This document shows positions 47,783 to 56,051 of a stretch of 64,000 bases of DNA, piece by piece. The notes beneath the pieces were generated by a model. That model searched no databases, had not been told where the DNA came from, and saw only the letters and a list, made by a program, of their open reading frames with translations. Source of the stretch: Streptomyces parvus (GTDB lineage: Bacteria; Actinomycetota; Actinomycetes; Streptomycetales; Streptomycetaceae); NCBI RefSeq assembly GCF_032121415.1, contig NZ_CP135079.1, forward strand, positions 4,960,001 to 5,024,000, written 5' to 3'. Positions within the stretch are counted from its first letter, which is position 1; the number at the start of each line of letters is the position of its first letter. The position numbers and the translations under genes are program-made.

Positions 47783-48493
47783 ATGACGATCACGGAAACG
47801 ACGAACAGCACGGCGGCACGCGGGCAGTACCGCAGGCCCGACGCCGCCGACCGCCGCACGCCCGCCGCCGGGGGCAGGGTCTCCGTCGCGGTGTACGCGG
47901 AGGACCTGATCCTGCAGACCGGCATGGTCCACCAACTGCGGGTGCGCCCCGAGATAGAACTGCTGCCGGAGGCCGAGGCGGACCGGGCGCAGGTGTCCCT
48001 GGTCGTGGTGGACACGGTGGGCGAGCCCACCGTCCAGCTTCTCCACCGCCTCCAGCGCAACACCTCCACCCGGACCGGACTGGTCGTCGGGTACTTCGAG
48101 TCGGGCGCCCTCCAGACCATGATCGAGTGCGGGGTCGCCGCCGTCCTCCGCCGCGCCGAGGCCGATCAGGACCGGCTCGTCCACCTGGTGCGCGCGATGG
48201 CCAACGGCGAGGGCGTCCTGCCGGGAGATCTGCTCGGCAAGCTCCTCGACCACGTCAGCTCCCTCCAGCGCACGGTCCTCGACCCCCGGGGGCTCACCCT
48301 GTCCACGCTCACCGCGCGCGAGGCGGAGATGATCCGGCTGGTCTCGGAAGGCTGCGACACCGCGGAGATCGCGCAGAAGACCTCGTACTCGGAACGCACC
48401 GTCAAGAACGTGCTGCACGAGGTGGCGACCCGCCTCGAACTGCGCAACCGGGCCCACGCGGTGGGCTACGCGATGCGCCACGGCCTGATCTGA
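47783..48493 (+). CDS. Atypical response regulator with LuxR HTH
   Basis: 236 aa from ATG 47783. The receiver-like domain (about 32-150) has VAVYAED in place of VLVVDD and LVVVDTVG at the phospho-Asp strand, but Gly replaces the conserved Thr/Ser and Arg-Arg (VAAVLRRA) the conserved Lys. The C-terminal HTH is canonical (LTAREAEMIRLVSEGCDTAEIA ... SERTVKNVLHEV). It is likely to regulate the CIS locus by a non-phosphorylation signal. It has no cognate histidine kinase nearby. First gene of the plus-strand CIS unit. Confidence 0.87.
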   Translation: MTITETTNSTAARGQYRRPDAADRRTPAAGGRVSVAVYAEDLILQTGMVHQLRVRPEIELLPEAEADRAQVSLVVVDTVGEPTVQLLHRLQRNTSTRTGLVVGYFESGALQTMIECGVAAVLRRAEADQDRLVHLVRAMANGEGVLPGDLLGKLLDHVSSLQRTVLDPRGLTLSTLTAREAEMIRLVSEGCDTAEIAQKTSYSERTVKNVLHEVATRLELRNRAHAVGYAMRHGLI

Positions 48494-48621
48494 GGGCCGG
48501 GGGACCGCCGCAAAGGGCAGCGGTCCCTTCCCCCGGTCCGGGTACTCGCGGCCTGTTCTCCGCCCCCGCGCGAGCGCGAAGCTGGCCGGTGGAGAGTCAT
48601 CGACAGACTGCGAGGTGGGCC

Positions 48622-51600
48622 GTGACCGGCACTGCTGGCCCGGCGGAGCATTCCCGGCTGGGCCGACTGACCGGCGCGGTGGTGCTGTTGGCGCCGCTGC
48701 TGCTGGTCAGCTCGGCCGCCGTCCCGGACGGGGTGGGCCAGGCCGTCGCCGCCGCGGCGGCCGCCGACCCGGGCCGGGCGGGGCGCATCGCCTTCGCCGG
48801 TACCGAACACCGCAGCCTCGGGCGGGCCAACGGCCAGGACACCACCGACCCGCTGTTCGGCGGCGGGCCCGCCCACTACGACCAGGACCCCTCCGCCCGC
48901 GGTGACGTCCTGGTCTTCACCAGCCTGCGGGACAGCGCCAGGCCCCAGGTGTACGTGCGCGGCGCGGACGGATCGGTGCGCCGGCTCACCGCCGACCGGG
49001 ACGCGGCCCACCCCGAACTCTCCCCGGACGGACGGACCGTCGTCTTCGACTCGGCGGAGCCCGGACCCGGCGGAACCGTTCAGCGCGACCTGTGGGCGGT
49101 CGGCGTCGACGGCTCGAATCTGCGGCGGCTCACCGACACCGCCGACAACGAGGAGTCCCCGACCTGGTCCCCGGACGGCACGAGGATCGCGTACGCCGGC
49201 GACGGCGACACCGTGCTCGGCCGGCAGATATACGTACGGGACGTCGCCGGCGGCCCGCAGACCCGGATCAGCGACGCCGGGGCCGGTGACGCCACCGAGC
49301 CGTCCTGGAACCCGGGCACCGACCCCGCCGACCGGAACATCGTCGCCTACACCCTCACCACCGACCCGGACCCGGACGCCGACGACGGCACCGAGCTACG
49401 TGCCACCGAAGGTCTCGGCACCGACCGTCCGCTCCTGGCCGGCGGGCACGCCGAGTGGGGCACCCGGTCGGCCTCCTGGCTGCCCGACGGCAAGGACGTC
49501 GTCTTCCTCAGCCCGTACCACACCTGCGGCTGCGACGACTTCGACCATGTCTACCGGGCGACCGCCTTCGACGGCACGGAGCCGACGGACCAACTGGTCG
49601 ACGAGAACCGCGAGGTGGGGCCGCCCACCTGGTTCCCCCCGGCCGGGACCGTGGTCGTCCCCCGCATCACCCCGGACCCCGAGGCCGTCAGGAAGCCGGA
49701 CGAACTGCTGGCCGCCACACAGATCGTGACGCTCCAGGACGTACGCCAGGACGGCTCCGACCCCCGCGACCTGGGCCTCACGATCCTCAAGGAGGACCCG
49801 GAGGCGCGTACCGACCAGGACGCCGCCGTGGACCGCCTGTTCGACCCGCGCCCGGGCTTCGACCCCTGGACCGAGCGGCAGAGCTACACCCCCGACGGCC
49901 GCCGCATCGTCGTCACCCGGTTCGAGGACACCGACGCCGGGCGCGTCGAGCGGATCTGGATGGCCGACGCCGACGGGAGGAACGCGGCGGCGCTGCCGCT
50001 CGCCGGGCGCGGCCCGAACGACTGGGACACCGACCCCGCCTTCTCGCCCGACGGCACCAAGCTCGCCTTCACCCGTACCTCGCCCGGCGGCACCGGCGAC
50101 GCGGCGGGCCCGAGCCGGATCCTCGTCGCCGATGTCGCCTCGGGCGCGATCCTCGACGAGATCCTGCCGCCCGAGGGCCAGCAGGCGGGCGGCGACGCCC
50201 AGCCGACCTGGTCCTCCGACGGTGTCAACCTCGCCTTCACCCGTAACCACGTCATCAACGGCAACGGCGGCAACAAGCACATCTGGGTCGTACCGGTGGC
50301 CGACCTCGGCCGCCAGCGGGACCTCAGCGCCACCATCTGCCCGGGCGACTGCGACGTCATCGACGACAGCCCCGCGTTCTCCCCGGACGGCCTGAAGGTG
50401 GCGTTCAACCGCAAGGACGGCGGCGGCCGGGTCAACCAGCAGGCCGGCGTCCTCATCAAGCCCCTGCGCGGCGGCGGCTGCCGTGTCGTGCTGCCCTCCG
50501 TCCAGAAGGACAACCCCGACGGCTGCGACCTGCCGATCCCCGACACCACCGCGACGGGCCCCCACCAGCCCCGCGACGTGGCCTGGACGCCCGGCGGCGA
50601 CCGGCTCGTGTTCACCGCGCGCCGGGAGCTCGCCCCGAACTCCATGGAGCGGCTCTCCGTCCTCGACATCGCCTCCGGCGGCCTGACCCCCGTCGACAAC
50701 CCGCACGCCGGACGGCAGAAGGAGCCCGCCCTCCAGCAATCCGTCGACCTGTCGCTGACCGCGCCGCCCAACCGGCCCCCCGTGGAAATCGGCTCCGACA
50801 CCGAGGTGACCATCACCGTCGCCAACCGGGGCCCCGCCCCCTCGCCCGGCACCACCCTCACCGTCGACGCCCCGCCCGGCGTACGGCTGGAGGAACTGAC
50901 CACCGACGCAGGGACCTGCGCCCCCGGCACCCCCCAGTGCGCCCTCGGCCTCGTCCCGCCCGGCGCCGACGTGGAGATCACCGCCCGGCTGACCGGCGTC
51001 ACCACCGGCATCCAGCGCGTCGACTGGTCCGTCACGGGGGCCGTCATCGACCCCAACCCCACGGACAACGCCACCGGCACGATCGTCCCGGTCGAGGACG
51101 CCCCGCCGCCCACCACACCCCCGCCGACCACACCCCCGCCCTCACCGGCCCCCACGCCGACGACCCCGGCGCCCGCCCCGCCGCCCGCGACCACGCCGCC
51201 CCCGCCGCCGGCCCCCGTACCGCCGCCGCCCGCGCCCGAGGCCGGGCCCGCCGTCACCGTGCGGGCCCAGCCCAGCCCCGGCTACGTCGGCGGCAAGGTG
51301 GTCGTCACGTACACCGTGCGCAACGGCAGGAACGCCCTGGCCACCGGTCTCCGGCTGGACCTCGGACTGCCCCGGGGCATCCCCGCCGGAGCGCTCCCGG
51401 CAGGCTGCACCCGGGGTGCGTGCGCGCTCCCCGACCTCGCACCCCGCGCCTCCACCGTCATCAGCGTCGTCCTCTCGCCCGACAAGGCGCTCCGTACGAC
51501 GGTCACCGCGTCGCTCACCACCACCGGCACCGACGCCAACCTCCGCGACAACGTCTCCCGGATCCCGCTGCGCATCCTGCAACCCCGGATCATCGCGGTG

Positions 51601-51882
51601 CCCGAGGTCGGCAAGCCCGGGTTCGTCACCTCCGTACGCGGCAAGGACTTCCCGCCCGGCGCGCCCGTCGCCCTCAGCTGGAAGCCCGGCATCACCGCCG
51701 CGGCCGCCCCGGCCCGGCCGCTGGGCGACGGCACGTTCATCGCCCAGCTCCTCATCCTGGCCAAGGACGAGACCGGGCCGCGCGACATCATCGCCAAGGG
51801 CCCCGGCTTCAGCCCGGTGAAGACGGACTTCCTCGTGGTGCTCGGCACCGTCACTCCACCCGACTCGGTGATCCGCCGATGA
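48622..51882 (+). CDS. Large secreted beta-propeller (PD40/TolB-like) and DUF11-type protein
   Basis: 1086 aa from GTG 48622 behind GAGGTGGG. An N-terminal hydrophobic segment (LTGAVVLLAPLLLVSSAAVP) is a signal or anchor. About eight PD40 blades follow with SPDG-type signatures (SPDGRTVVFDSA, SPDGTRIAYAG, LPDGKDVVFLS, TPDGRRIVVTR, SPDGTKLAFTR, SPDGLKVAFNR). A CARDB/DUF11 domain (about 700-810), a Pro/Thr-rich linker and a second Ig-like pair end the protein. It is co-transcribed with the CIS cap and ATPase genes (ATGA). It could be a surface sensor or cell-wall partner of the CIS; the function is unproven. Confidence 0.82.
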   Translation: MTGTAGPAEHSRLGRLTGAVVLLAPLLLVSSAAVPDGVGQAVAAAAAADPGRAGRIAFAGTEHRSLGRANGQDTTDPLFGGGPAHYDQDPSARGDVLVFTSLRDSARPQVYVRGADGSVRRLTADRDAAHPELSPDGRTVVFDSAEPGPGGTVQRDLWAVGVDGSNLRRLTDTADNEESPTWSPDGTRIAYAGDGDTVLGRQIYVRDVAGGPQTRISDAGAGDATEPSWNPGTDPADRNIVAYTLTTDPDPDADDGTELRATEGLGTDRPLLAGGHAEWGTRSASWLPDGKDVVFLSPYHTCGCDDFDHVYRATAFDGTEPTDQLVDENREVGPPTWFPPAGTVVVPRITPDPEAVRKPDELLAATQIVTLQDVRQDGSDPRDLGLTILKEDPEARTDQDAAVDRLFDPRPGFDPWTERQSYTPDGRRIVVTRFEDTDAGRVERIWMADADGRNAAALPLAGRGPNDWDTDPAFSPDGTKLAFTRTSPGGTGDAAGPSRILVADVASGAILDEILPPEGQQAGGDAQPTWSSDGVNLAFTRNHVINGNGGNKHIWVVPVADLGRQRDLSATICPGDCDVIDDSPAFSPDGLKVAFNRKDGGGRVNQQAGVLIKPLRGGGCRVVLPSVQKDNPDGCDLPIPDTTATGPHQPRDVAWTPGGDRLVFTARRELAPNSMERLSVLDIASGGLTPVDNPHAGRQKEPALQQSVDLSLTAPPNRPPVEIGSDTEVTITVANRGPAPSPGTTLTVDAPPGVRLEELTTDAGTCAPGTPQCALGLVPPGADVEITARLTGVTTGIQRVDWSVTGAVIDPNPTDNATGTIVPVEDAPPPTTPPPTTPPPSPAPTPTTPAPAPPPATTPPPPPAPVPPPPAPEAGPAVTVRAQPSPGYVGGKVVVTYTVRNGRNALATGLRLDLGLPRGIPAGALPAGCTRGACALPDLAPRASTVISVVLSPDKALRTTVTASLTTTGTDANLRDNVSRIPLRILQPRIIAVPEVGKPGFVTSVRGKDFPPGAPVALSWKPGITAAAAPARPLGDGTFIAQLLILAKDETGPRDIIAKGPGFSPVKTDFLVVLGTVTPPDSVIRR

Positions 51883-52583
51883 TCCACGAAGTCGACGAAG
51901 GGCTGCGGCTGTTGCTCGCCGAGGCCGGACTGGAGGGCAGCGGCGTCGACCTGGTCTTCGACGCCCCGACGAAGGACTGGTCCGCCCGCCGCAACGCCCC
52001 GACCATCAGCGTCTTCCTGCACGGCATCCGCGAGGACGCGGGCCGTCGGCGCACCGGCGCAGCGCAGACGCACGACGAGGAGGGCGTCGTCACCGGGTGG
52101 CGGACCCCGCCGCGCTGGTTCGAGCTGACCTATCTGGTCACCGCCTGGACCAACCGCCCGCAGGACGAACACCGCCTGCTCTCCGAGGTGTTGCGCACCC
52201 TCGTTTGTACGGACACGTTGCCCGCCCGGCTGCACACCGGCAGCCTCGCCGAACTCGGCCTGACTGTCGAGATGGAGGCGGCGGGCCCGGGGGCCGGCGG
52301 CCCGTCCGCCTCCGACGTCTGGTCCGCGCTCGGCGGTGAGCTGAAGGCCGCCATCGACCTCCGCGTCCTCGCCCCGCTGGCCGGCGAACGCACCGCCGCC
52401 GGACCGCCGGTCACCGAGGGCCTCGTCATGAAGGCCGCGCCCCATGTGGACGGCGCAGGCGGCGACCCCGGCCGCCGGCTGCGCTACGACGGGGCGACCG
52501 ACCCCGGCGGACAGGGTTTCGCCGCACCCCGGGAACGGCGGCTGCCGCCCGGACGACGCAGGCGGGGGAACGCCGCACGATGA
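51879..52583 (+). CDS. DUF4255 CIS cap protein (Afp16/Pvc16-type)
   Basis: 234 aa. MIHEVDEGLRLLLAEAGLEG and the block WFELTYLVTAWTNRPQDEHRLLSEVLRTL are the DUF4255 signature. In Afp and Pvc the protein ends tube and sheath growth at the distal end. The C-terminal 40 residues are Gly/Arg-rich and basic. Overlaps both neighbours by ATGA. Confidence 0.92.
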   Translation: MIHEVDEGLRLLLAEAGLEGSGVDLVFDAPTKDWSARRNAPTISVFLHGIREDAGRRRTGAAQTHDEEGVVTGWRTPPRWFELTYLVTAWTNRPQDEHRLLSEVLRTLVCTDTLPARLHTGSLAELGLTVEMEAAGPGAGGPSASDVWSALGGELKAAIDLRVLAPLAGERTAAGPPVTEGLVMKAAPHVDGAGGDPGRRLRYDGATDPGGQGFAAPRERRLPPGRRRRGNAAR

Positions 52584-54703
52584 CTCCGTCCGTACGACAG
52601 GCAGAGCGGACACGTGAGGCGACCGACGTCGAGGCGCTCTGGGAGCGGCTCGGCCGCGTCGAACAGCGGGTCCGGGAAGCCGTCGCCGCCCGCCGGGCCG
52701 TCGACCCGGACCCCGACGACCCCTACCGGGGGCAGTACCTCACTCCCGAGGGCGCGGCCCGGATCCTGGAGACCCGCGACGCGTTCACGCCCGTACCGGC
52801 TTGCGGAGTCGGGGCGCCGTCCGGCGCGGAAGACGGCGGCCGGCTAGGGGAGCTGGCCGTACGCTTCGGCCTCGCCCCGCCGGACGTCGATCTCCTGCTG
52901 GTCGCCCTGGCCCCGGACATCGACACCCGGTTCGAGCGGTTGTACGGCTATCTCAACGACGACCTCACCCGCCGCCGGCCCACCGTCGGCCTGGCCCTGG
53001 AACTCTGCGGGCTCCCCGCCGCCGGCTCCGGCCGCTTCCGGTTCTCACCGTCCTCCCCACTCGTCGCGGGCGGCCTGATGGAGATCGCCGACACCGAACG
53101 GCCCCTGCTCTCCCGTCTGCTGTGCGTACCCGACCGGGTCGCCGCGTATCTCCTGGGCGACGACGAGACCGACGGCCGGCTACGCGGGACCGTCCGGGCG
53201 GACACCCGCCCGTCGGGGCCGGACGAGCAGCCCGAGGTCCCCCGGGTCGCGGCCGCCCTCGGCACCGGCAGCGGACTGGTCCACCTGCTCGACCGGGGCG
53301 GCGACCCGCACGGCCTCGCGGTAGACGCCCTGCGCGCCGCGGACCGCCGCCCGCTCGTCGTCGACATCGCCGCGCTCGCCGCCGCGCCCGAACCAGCGCC
53401 TCTCATCCGGGCGTTGGCAATGGAAGCCCGCCTCGGCCGGGCCGGGGTGGTCCTCGGCCCGCTCGAAACACTCGCCCCCGAACGCCCCGAGGGGGCCCGG
53501 CTGCTCGGGTCCCTGTGCGCGGCGCTCGGTTCCACGCCCCTGATCGCGTACGGGAAGAAGAACTGGGATCCGCTGTGGGCCCCGGAGAGCCCGGTGCCCG
53601 TCACCGTCCCGCCGCCGGGCCCGGACGGCATGGCGCGGCAGTGGCGGCGGGCGCTCGCCGACGCGGGCCGTTCGGTCGGCCTGTCCGCCGCGCACGCCAC
53701 CGCCGACGAGACGCTCATCGAGGCGGCCGCCGCCTACCGGCTCGACTCCGGCCAGCTGCGGCGGGCCGCGACCGTCGCCTCCCGGCTGGCCGTACTCGGG
53801 CCCCGCCCGGTCACCCCAGAGGACCTGCGGGCGGCGGTCCGCGCCCAGAACGGCGCGGGCCTGGAGCGGCTCGCCCGCCGCATCGAGCCCGGCGTCGGCT
53901 GGGACGACCTGGTGCTGCCCCCGGCCACCCGTACCCAGCTCTCCGAACTCGCCCTGCGCGCCCGGCACCGCGAGACGGTCCTCGGGCAGTGGCGGATGCG
54001 GCCGGGCGGCGGCCGGGGGAGAGGCGTCATCGCCCTGTTCGCCGGGGAGTCCGGCACCGGAAAGACCATGTCCGCCGAGGTGGTCGCCGCCGAACTGGGC
54101 ATGGAACTCTACGTCGTGGACCTGTCCGCGGTGGTCGACAAGTACATCGGGGAGACCGAGAAGAACCTGGAGCGCATCTTCGTCGAGGCGTCCGACGTCA
54201 ACGGCATCCTGCTGTTCGACGAGGCCGACGCGATCTTCGGCAAGCGCTCCCAGGTGAACGACTCCCGCGACAAGCACGCCAACATGGAGTCGGCCTACCT
54301 CCTCCAGCGCATGGAGTCCTTCGACGGCATCGCCGTGCTCACCACCAACCTCCGGGCCAACCTCGACGAGGCGTTCACCCGCCGCCTCGACGTGGTCGCG
54401 GAGTTCCCGATGCCCGACGCCCGCCAGCGCCTTGCCCTGTGGGACCGCTGCCTGGGCCCGGCGATCCCGCGTGGCGCCACGCTCGACCTGGAGTTCTGCG
54501 CGGACCGTTTCGAGCTCGCGGGCGGTTCGATCCGGGCCTGTGCGGTGACCGCCGCCTACCTCGCTGCGGAGTCGGGGGCTCCGCTGACGATGGACCAACT
54601 CGTCACGGCGGTGCTCCAGGAGTACCGCAAGCTGGGGCGGCTGGTGCTGGAGAGCGAGTTCGGCCCGTGGCTGGCGAAGGAACGGGCACGCGCCGGGCGG
54701 TAG
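52580..54703 (+). CDS. AAA+ ATPase of the CIS (Afp15-type)
   Basis: 707 aa. A long N-terminal region (about 1-440) precedes a C-terminal AAA+ module: Walker A GESGTGKT (about 489-496), Walker B ILLFDEADAIFG (about 542), the sensor region TTNLRANLDEAFTRRLD and a winged C-terminal lid. The ATPase is required for assembly of Afp-like particles and is thought to chaperone sheath or tape-measure proteins. It overlaps the cap gene by ATGA and is the last gene of the plus-strand unit. Confidence 0.93.
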   Translation: MTPSVRQAERTREATDVEALWERLGRVEQRVREAVAARRAVDPDPDDPYRGQYLTPEGAARILETRDAFTPVPACGVGAPSGAEDGGRLGELAVRFGLAPPDVDLLLVALAPDIDTRFERLYGYLNDDLTRRRPTVGLALELCGLPAAGSGRFRFSPSSPLVAGGLMEIADTERPLLSRLLCVPDRVAAYLLGDDETDGRLRGTVRADTRPSGPDEQPEVPRVAAALGTGSGLVHLLDRGGDPHGLAVDALRAADRRPLVVDIAALAAAPEPAPLIRALAMEARLGRAGVVLGPLETLAPERPEGARLLGSLCAALGSTPLIAYGKKNWDPLWAPESPVPVTVPPPGPDGMARQWRRALADAGRSVGLSAAHATADETLIEAAAAYRLDSGQLRRAATVASRLAVLGPRPVTPEDLRAAVRAQNGAGLERLARRIEPGVGWDDLVLPPATRTQLSELALRARHRETVLGQWRMRPGGGRGRGVIALFAGESGTGKTMSAEVVAAELGMELYVVDLSAVVDKYIGETEKNLERIFVEASDVNGILLFDEADAIFGKRSQVNDSRDKHANMESAYLLQRMESFDGIAVLTTNLRANLDEAFTRRLDVVAEFPMPDARQRLALWDRCLGPAIPRGATLDLEFCADRFELAGGSIRACAVTAAYLAAESGAPLTMDQLVTAVLQEYRKLGRLVLESEFGPWLAKERARAGR

Positions 54704-54705
54704 CT

Positions 54706-54739
54706 CGTACGGCACGGATACGGGGCCCGTGCCCGTACG
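54706..54739. terminator. Convergent terminator between CIS ATPase and arcA
   Basis: CGTACGGCACGG (54706-54717) pairs with CCGTGCCCGTACG (54727-54739) with one bulged C and a 9-nt loop. Only 39 nt separate the two stop codons, so it probably serves both directions. One copy of CACGGATAC falls in this hairpin. Confidence 0.7.
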
Positions 54740-54742
54740 CCG

Positions 54743-55999
54743 TCAGAACGCCACCGCGTCGCGGATCAGGGGGCAGGTCATGCAGTGCCCGCCGCCCCGG
54801 CCCCGCCCCAGCTCCGCGCCGACGATCGTGATGACCTCCACCCCGGCCCGCCGCAGCAGGGCGTTGGTCTGGGTGTTGCGGTCGTACGTGAAGACCACAC
54901 CGGGCTCCAGGGCCACCGCGTTGTTGCCGCTGTCCCACTGCTGGCGCTCCGAGGCGTAGACGTCGCCGCCCGTCTCGATCACCCGCAGTCGGGGCAGGCC
55001 CAGGGCGCGGGCCACGACCTCGGTGAACGGAGTCGACCCCTCGTCGGTGATCTCGATGCCGGGCGCCCGGTCGGCGGGCCGCAGCGAGAACGTGTGGACG
55101 CCGTCCATGATGCGCGGGTACAGCGTGACGATGTCCCGGTCCGCGAAGGTGAACACCGTGTCCAGGTGCATCGCCGAGCGCAGCTTCGGCATTCCGGCGA
55201 CGATGACGTGCTCGGCCGCCCCCTGCGCGAAGAGCGCCGCCGCGACCTGGGTGATCGCCTGGCGGGAGGTCCGTTCACTCATGCCCATGAGGACGACGCC
55301 GTTGCCGACCGGCATGATGTCGCCGCCCTCGAACGTGGCCCGGCCCCAGTCCTTCTCGGGGTCGCCCCACCAGATCGTGGAGCCCCGGAAGTCGGGGTGG
55401 AAGGTGTAGACCGCCTTCATCAGCAAGGTCTCGTCGTGCCGGGCCGGCCAGTAGAGGGGGTTGAGCGTCACTCCGCCGTAGAGCCAGCAGGTGGTGTCCC
55501 GGGTGTAGAGGGTGTTGGGCAGCGGCGGCATCAGGTACTCCCGCGCCCCCGTGCCCTCCCGGGCCAGCCCCACGTACGCCGAACGGAACTCCTCCGGCAG
55601 GTCGGCGATGGCCAGGCCACCGATGAGGTGGTCGGACAGCTGGCGCGGCGTCAGGGAGTCGAGGAAGGCCCGGGTGTCGTCGACCAGCCCGAGACCCACT
55701 TCGTTCGCGTCGATCTTCCGGTCGAGCAGCCAGGACCTGGCCTCCGGGAGCGCCATGGTGGCGGCCAGCAGCGCGTGCAGTTCGACGACCTCCACTCCCC
55801 GTTCGGTGAGCTGGGCGACGAAGTCGGCGTGGTCCCGCTGGGCGTTCTCCACCCACATCACGTCGTCGAAGAGCAGATCGTCGGAGTTGGTCGGGGTCAG
55901 CCGGCGGTGGGCCATGCCGGGGGCGCAGACCAGGACCTTGTGCAGCCGTCCCACTTCGGAGTGGACGCCGAGGGTGGAGGCGGGGTCGGTGCTGCTCAC
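54743..55999 (-). CDS. arcA: Arginine deiminase
   Basis: 418 aa from GTG 55999 (VSSTDPASTLGVHSEVG), with GAAAGG upstream. It converts arginine to citrulline and ammonia. Catalytic elements of the guanidino-modifying fold are present: FEGGDIMPVG (Asp), the HLDTVFTF region (His-x-Asp) and the C-terminal nucleophile in GRGGGHCMTCP. It follows arcD by 52 nt on the same strand, so they form an operon. arcB and arcC are not in the window, so the full ADI pathway is incomplete here. Confidence 0.95.
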   Translation of the reverse strand: MSSTDPASTLGVHSEVGRLHKVLVCAPGMAHRRLTPTNSDDLLFDDVMWVENAQRDHADFVAQLTERGVEVVELHALLAATMALPEARSWLLDRKIDANEVGLGLVDDTRAFLDSLTPRQLSDHLIGGLAIADLPEEFRSAYVGLAREGTGAREYLMPPLPNTLYTRDTTCWLYGGVTLNPLYWPARHDETLLMKAVYTFHPDFRGSTIWWGDPEKDWGRATFEGGDIMPVGNGVVLMGMSERTSRQAITQVAAALFAQGAAEHVIVAGMPKLRSAMHLDTVFTFADRDIVTLYPRIMDGVHTFSLRPADRAPGIEITDEGSTPFTEVVARALGLPRLRVIETGGDVYASERQQWDSGNNAVALEPGVVFTYDRNTQTNALLRRAGVEVITIVGAELGRGRGGGHCMTCPLIRDAVAF

Positions 56000-56051
56000 G
56001 ATGGGCCTTTCACTCGATGACACGGGGGTTCTGTCCGTACGGGCCCGGCGC

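Noticed and set aside
48127..48621. Upstream extension of the propeller protein frame
   Set aside because: It overlaps the LuxR gene in another frame; the signal-like segment and ribosome site place the start at 48622.
31927..54703. Prophage
   Set aside because: Contractile tail and baseplate genes are present, but there is no capsid, portal, terminase, integrase or lysis gene; the cap and AAA+ ATPase mark it as a CIS.
54713..54721. CACGGATAC copy as a regulatory site
   Set aside because: It falls inside the arm and loop of the convergent terminator and lies upstream of no gene, so it is likely incidental.
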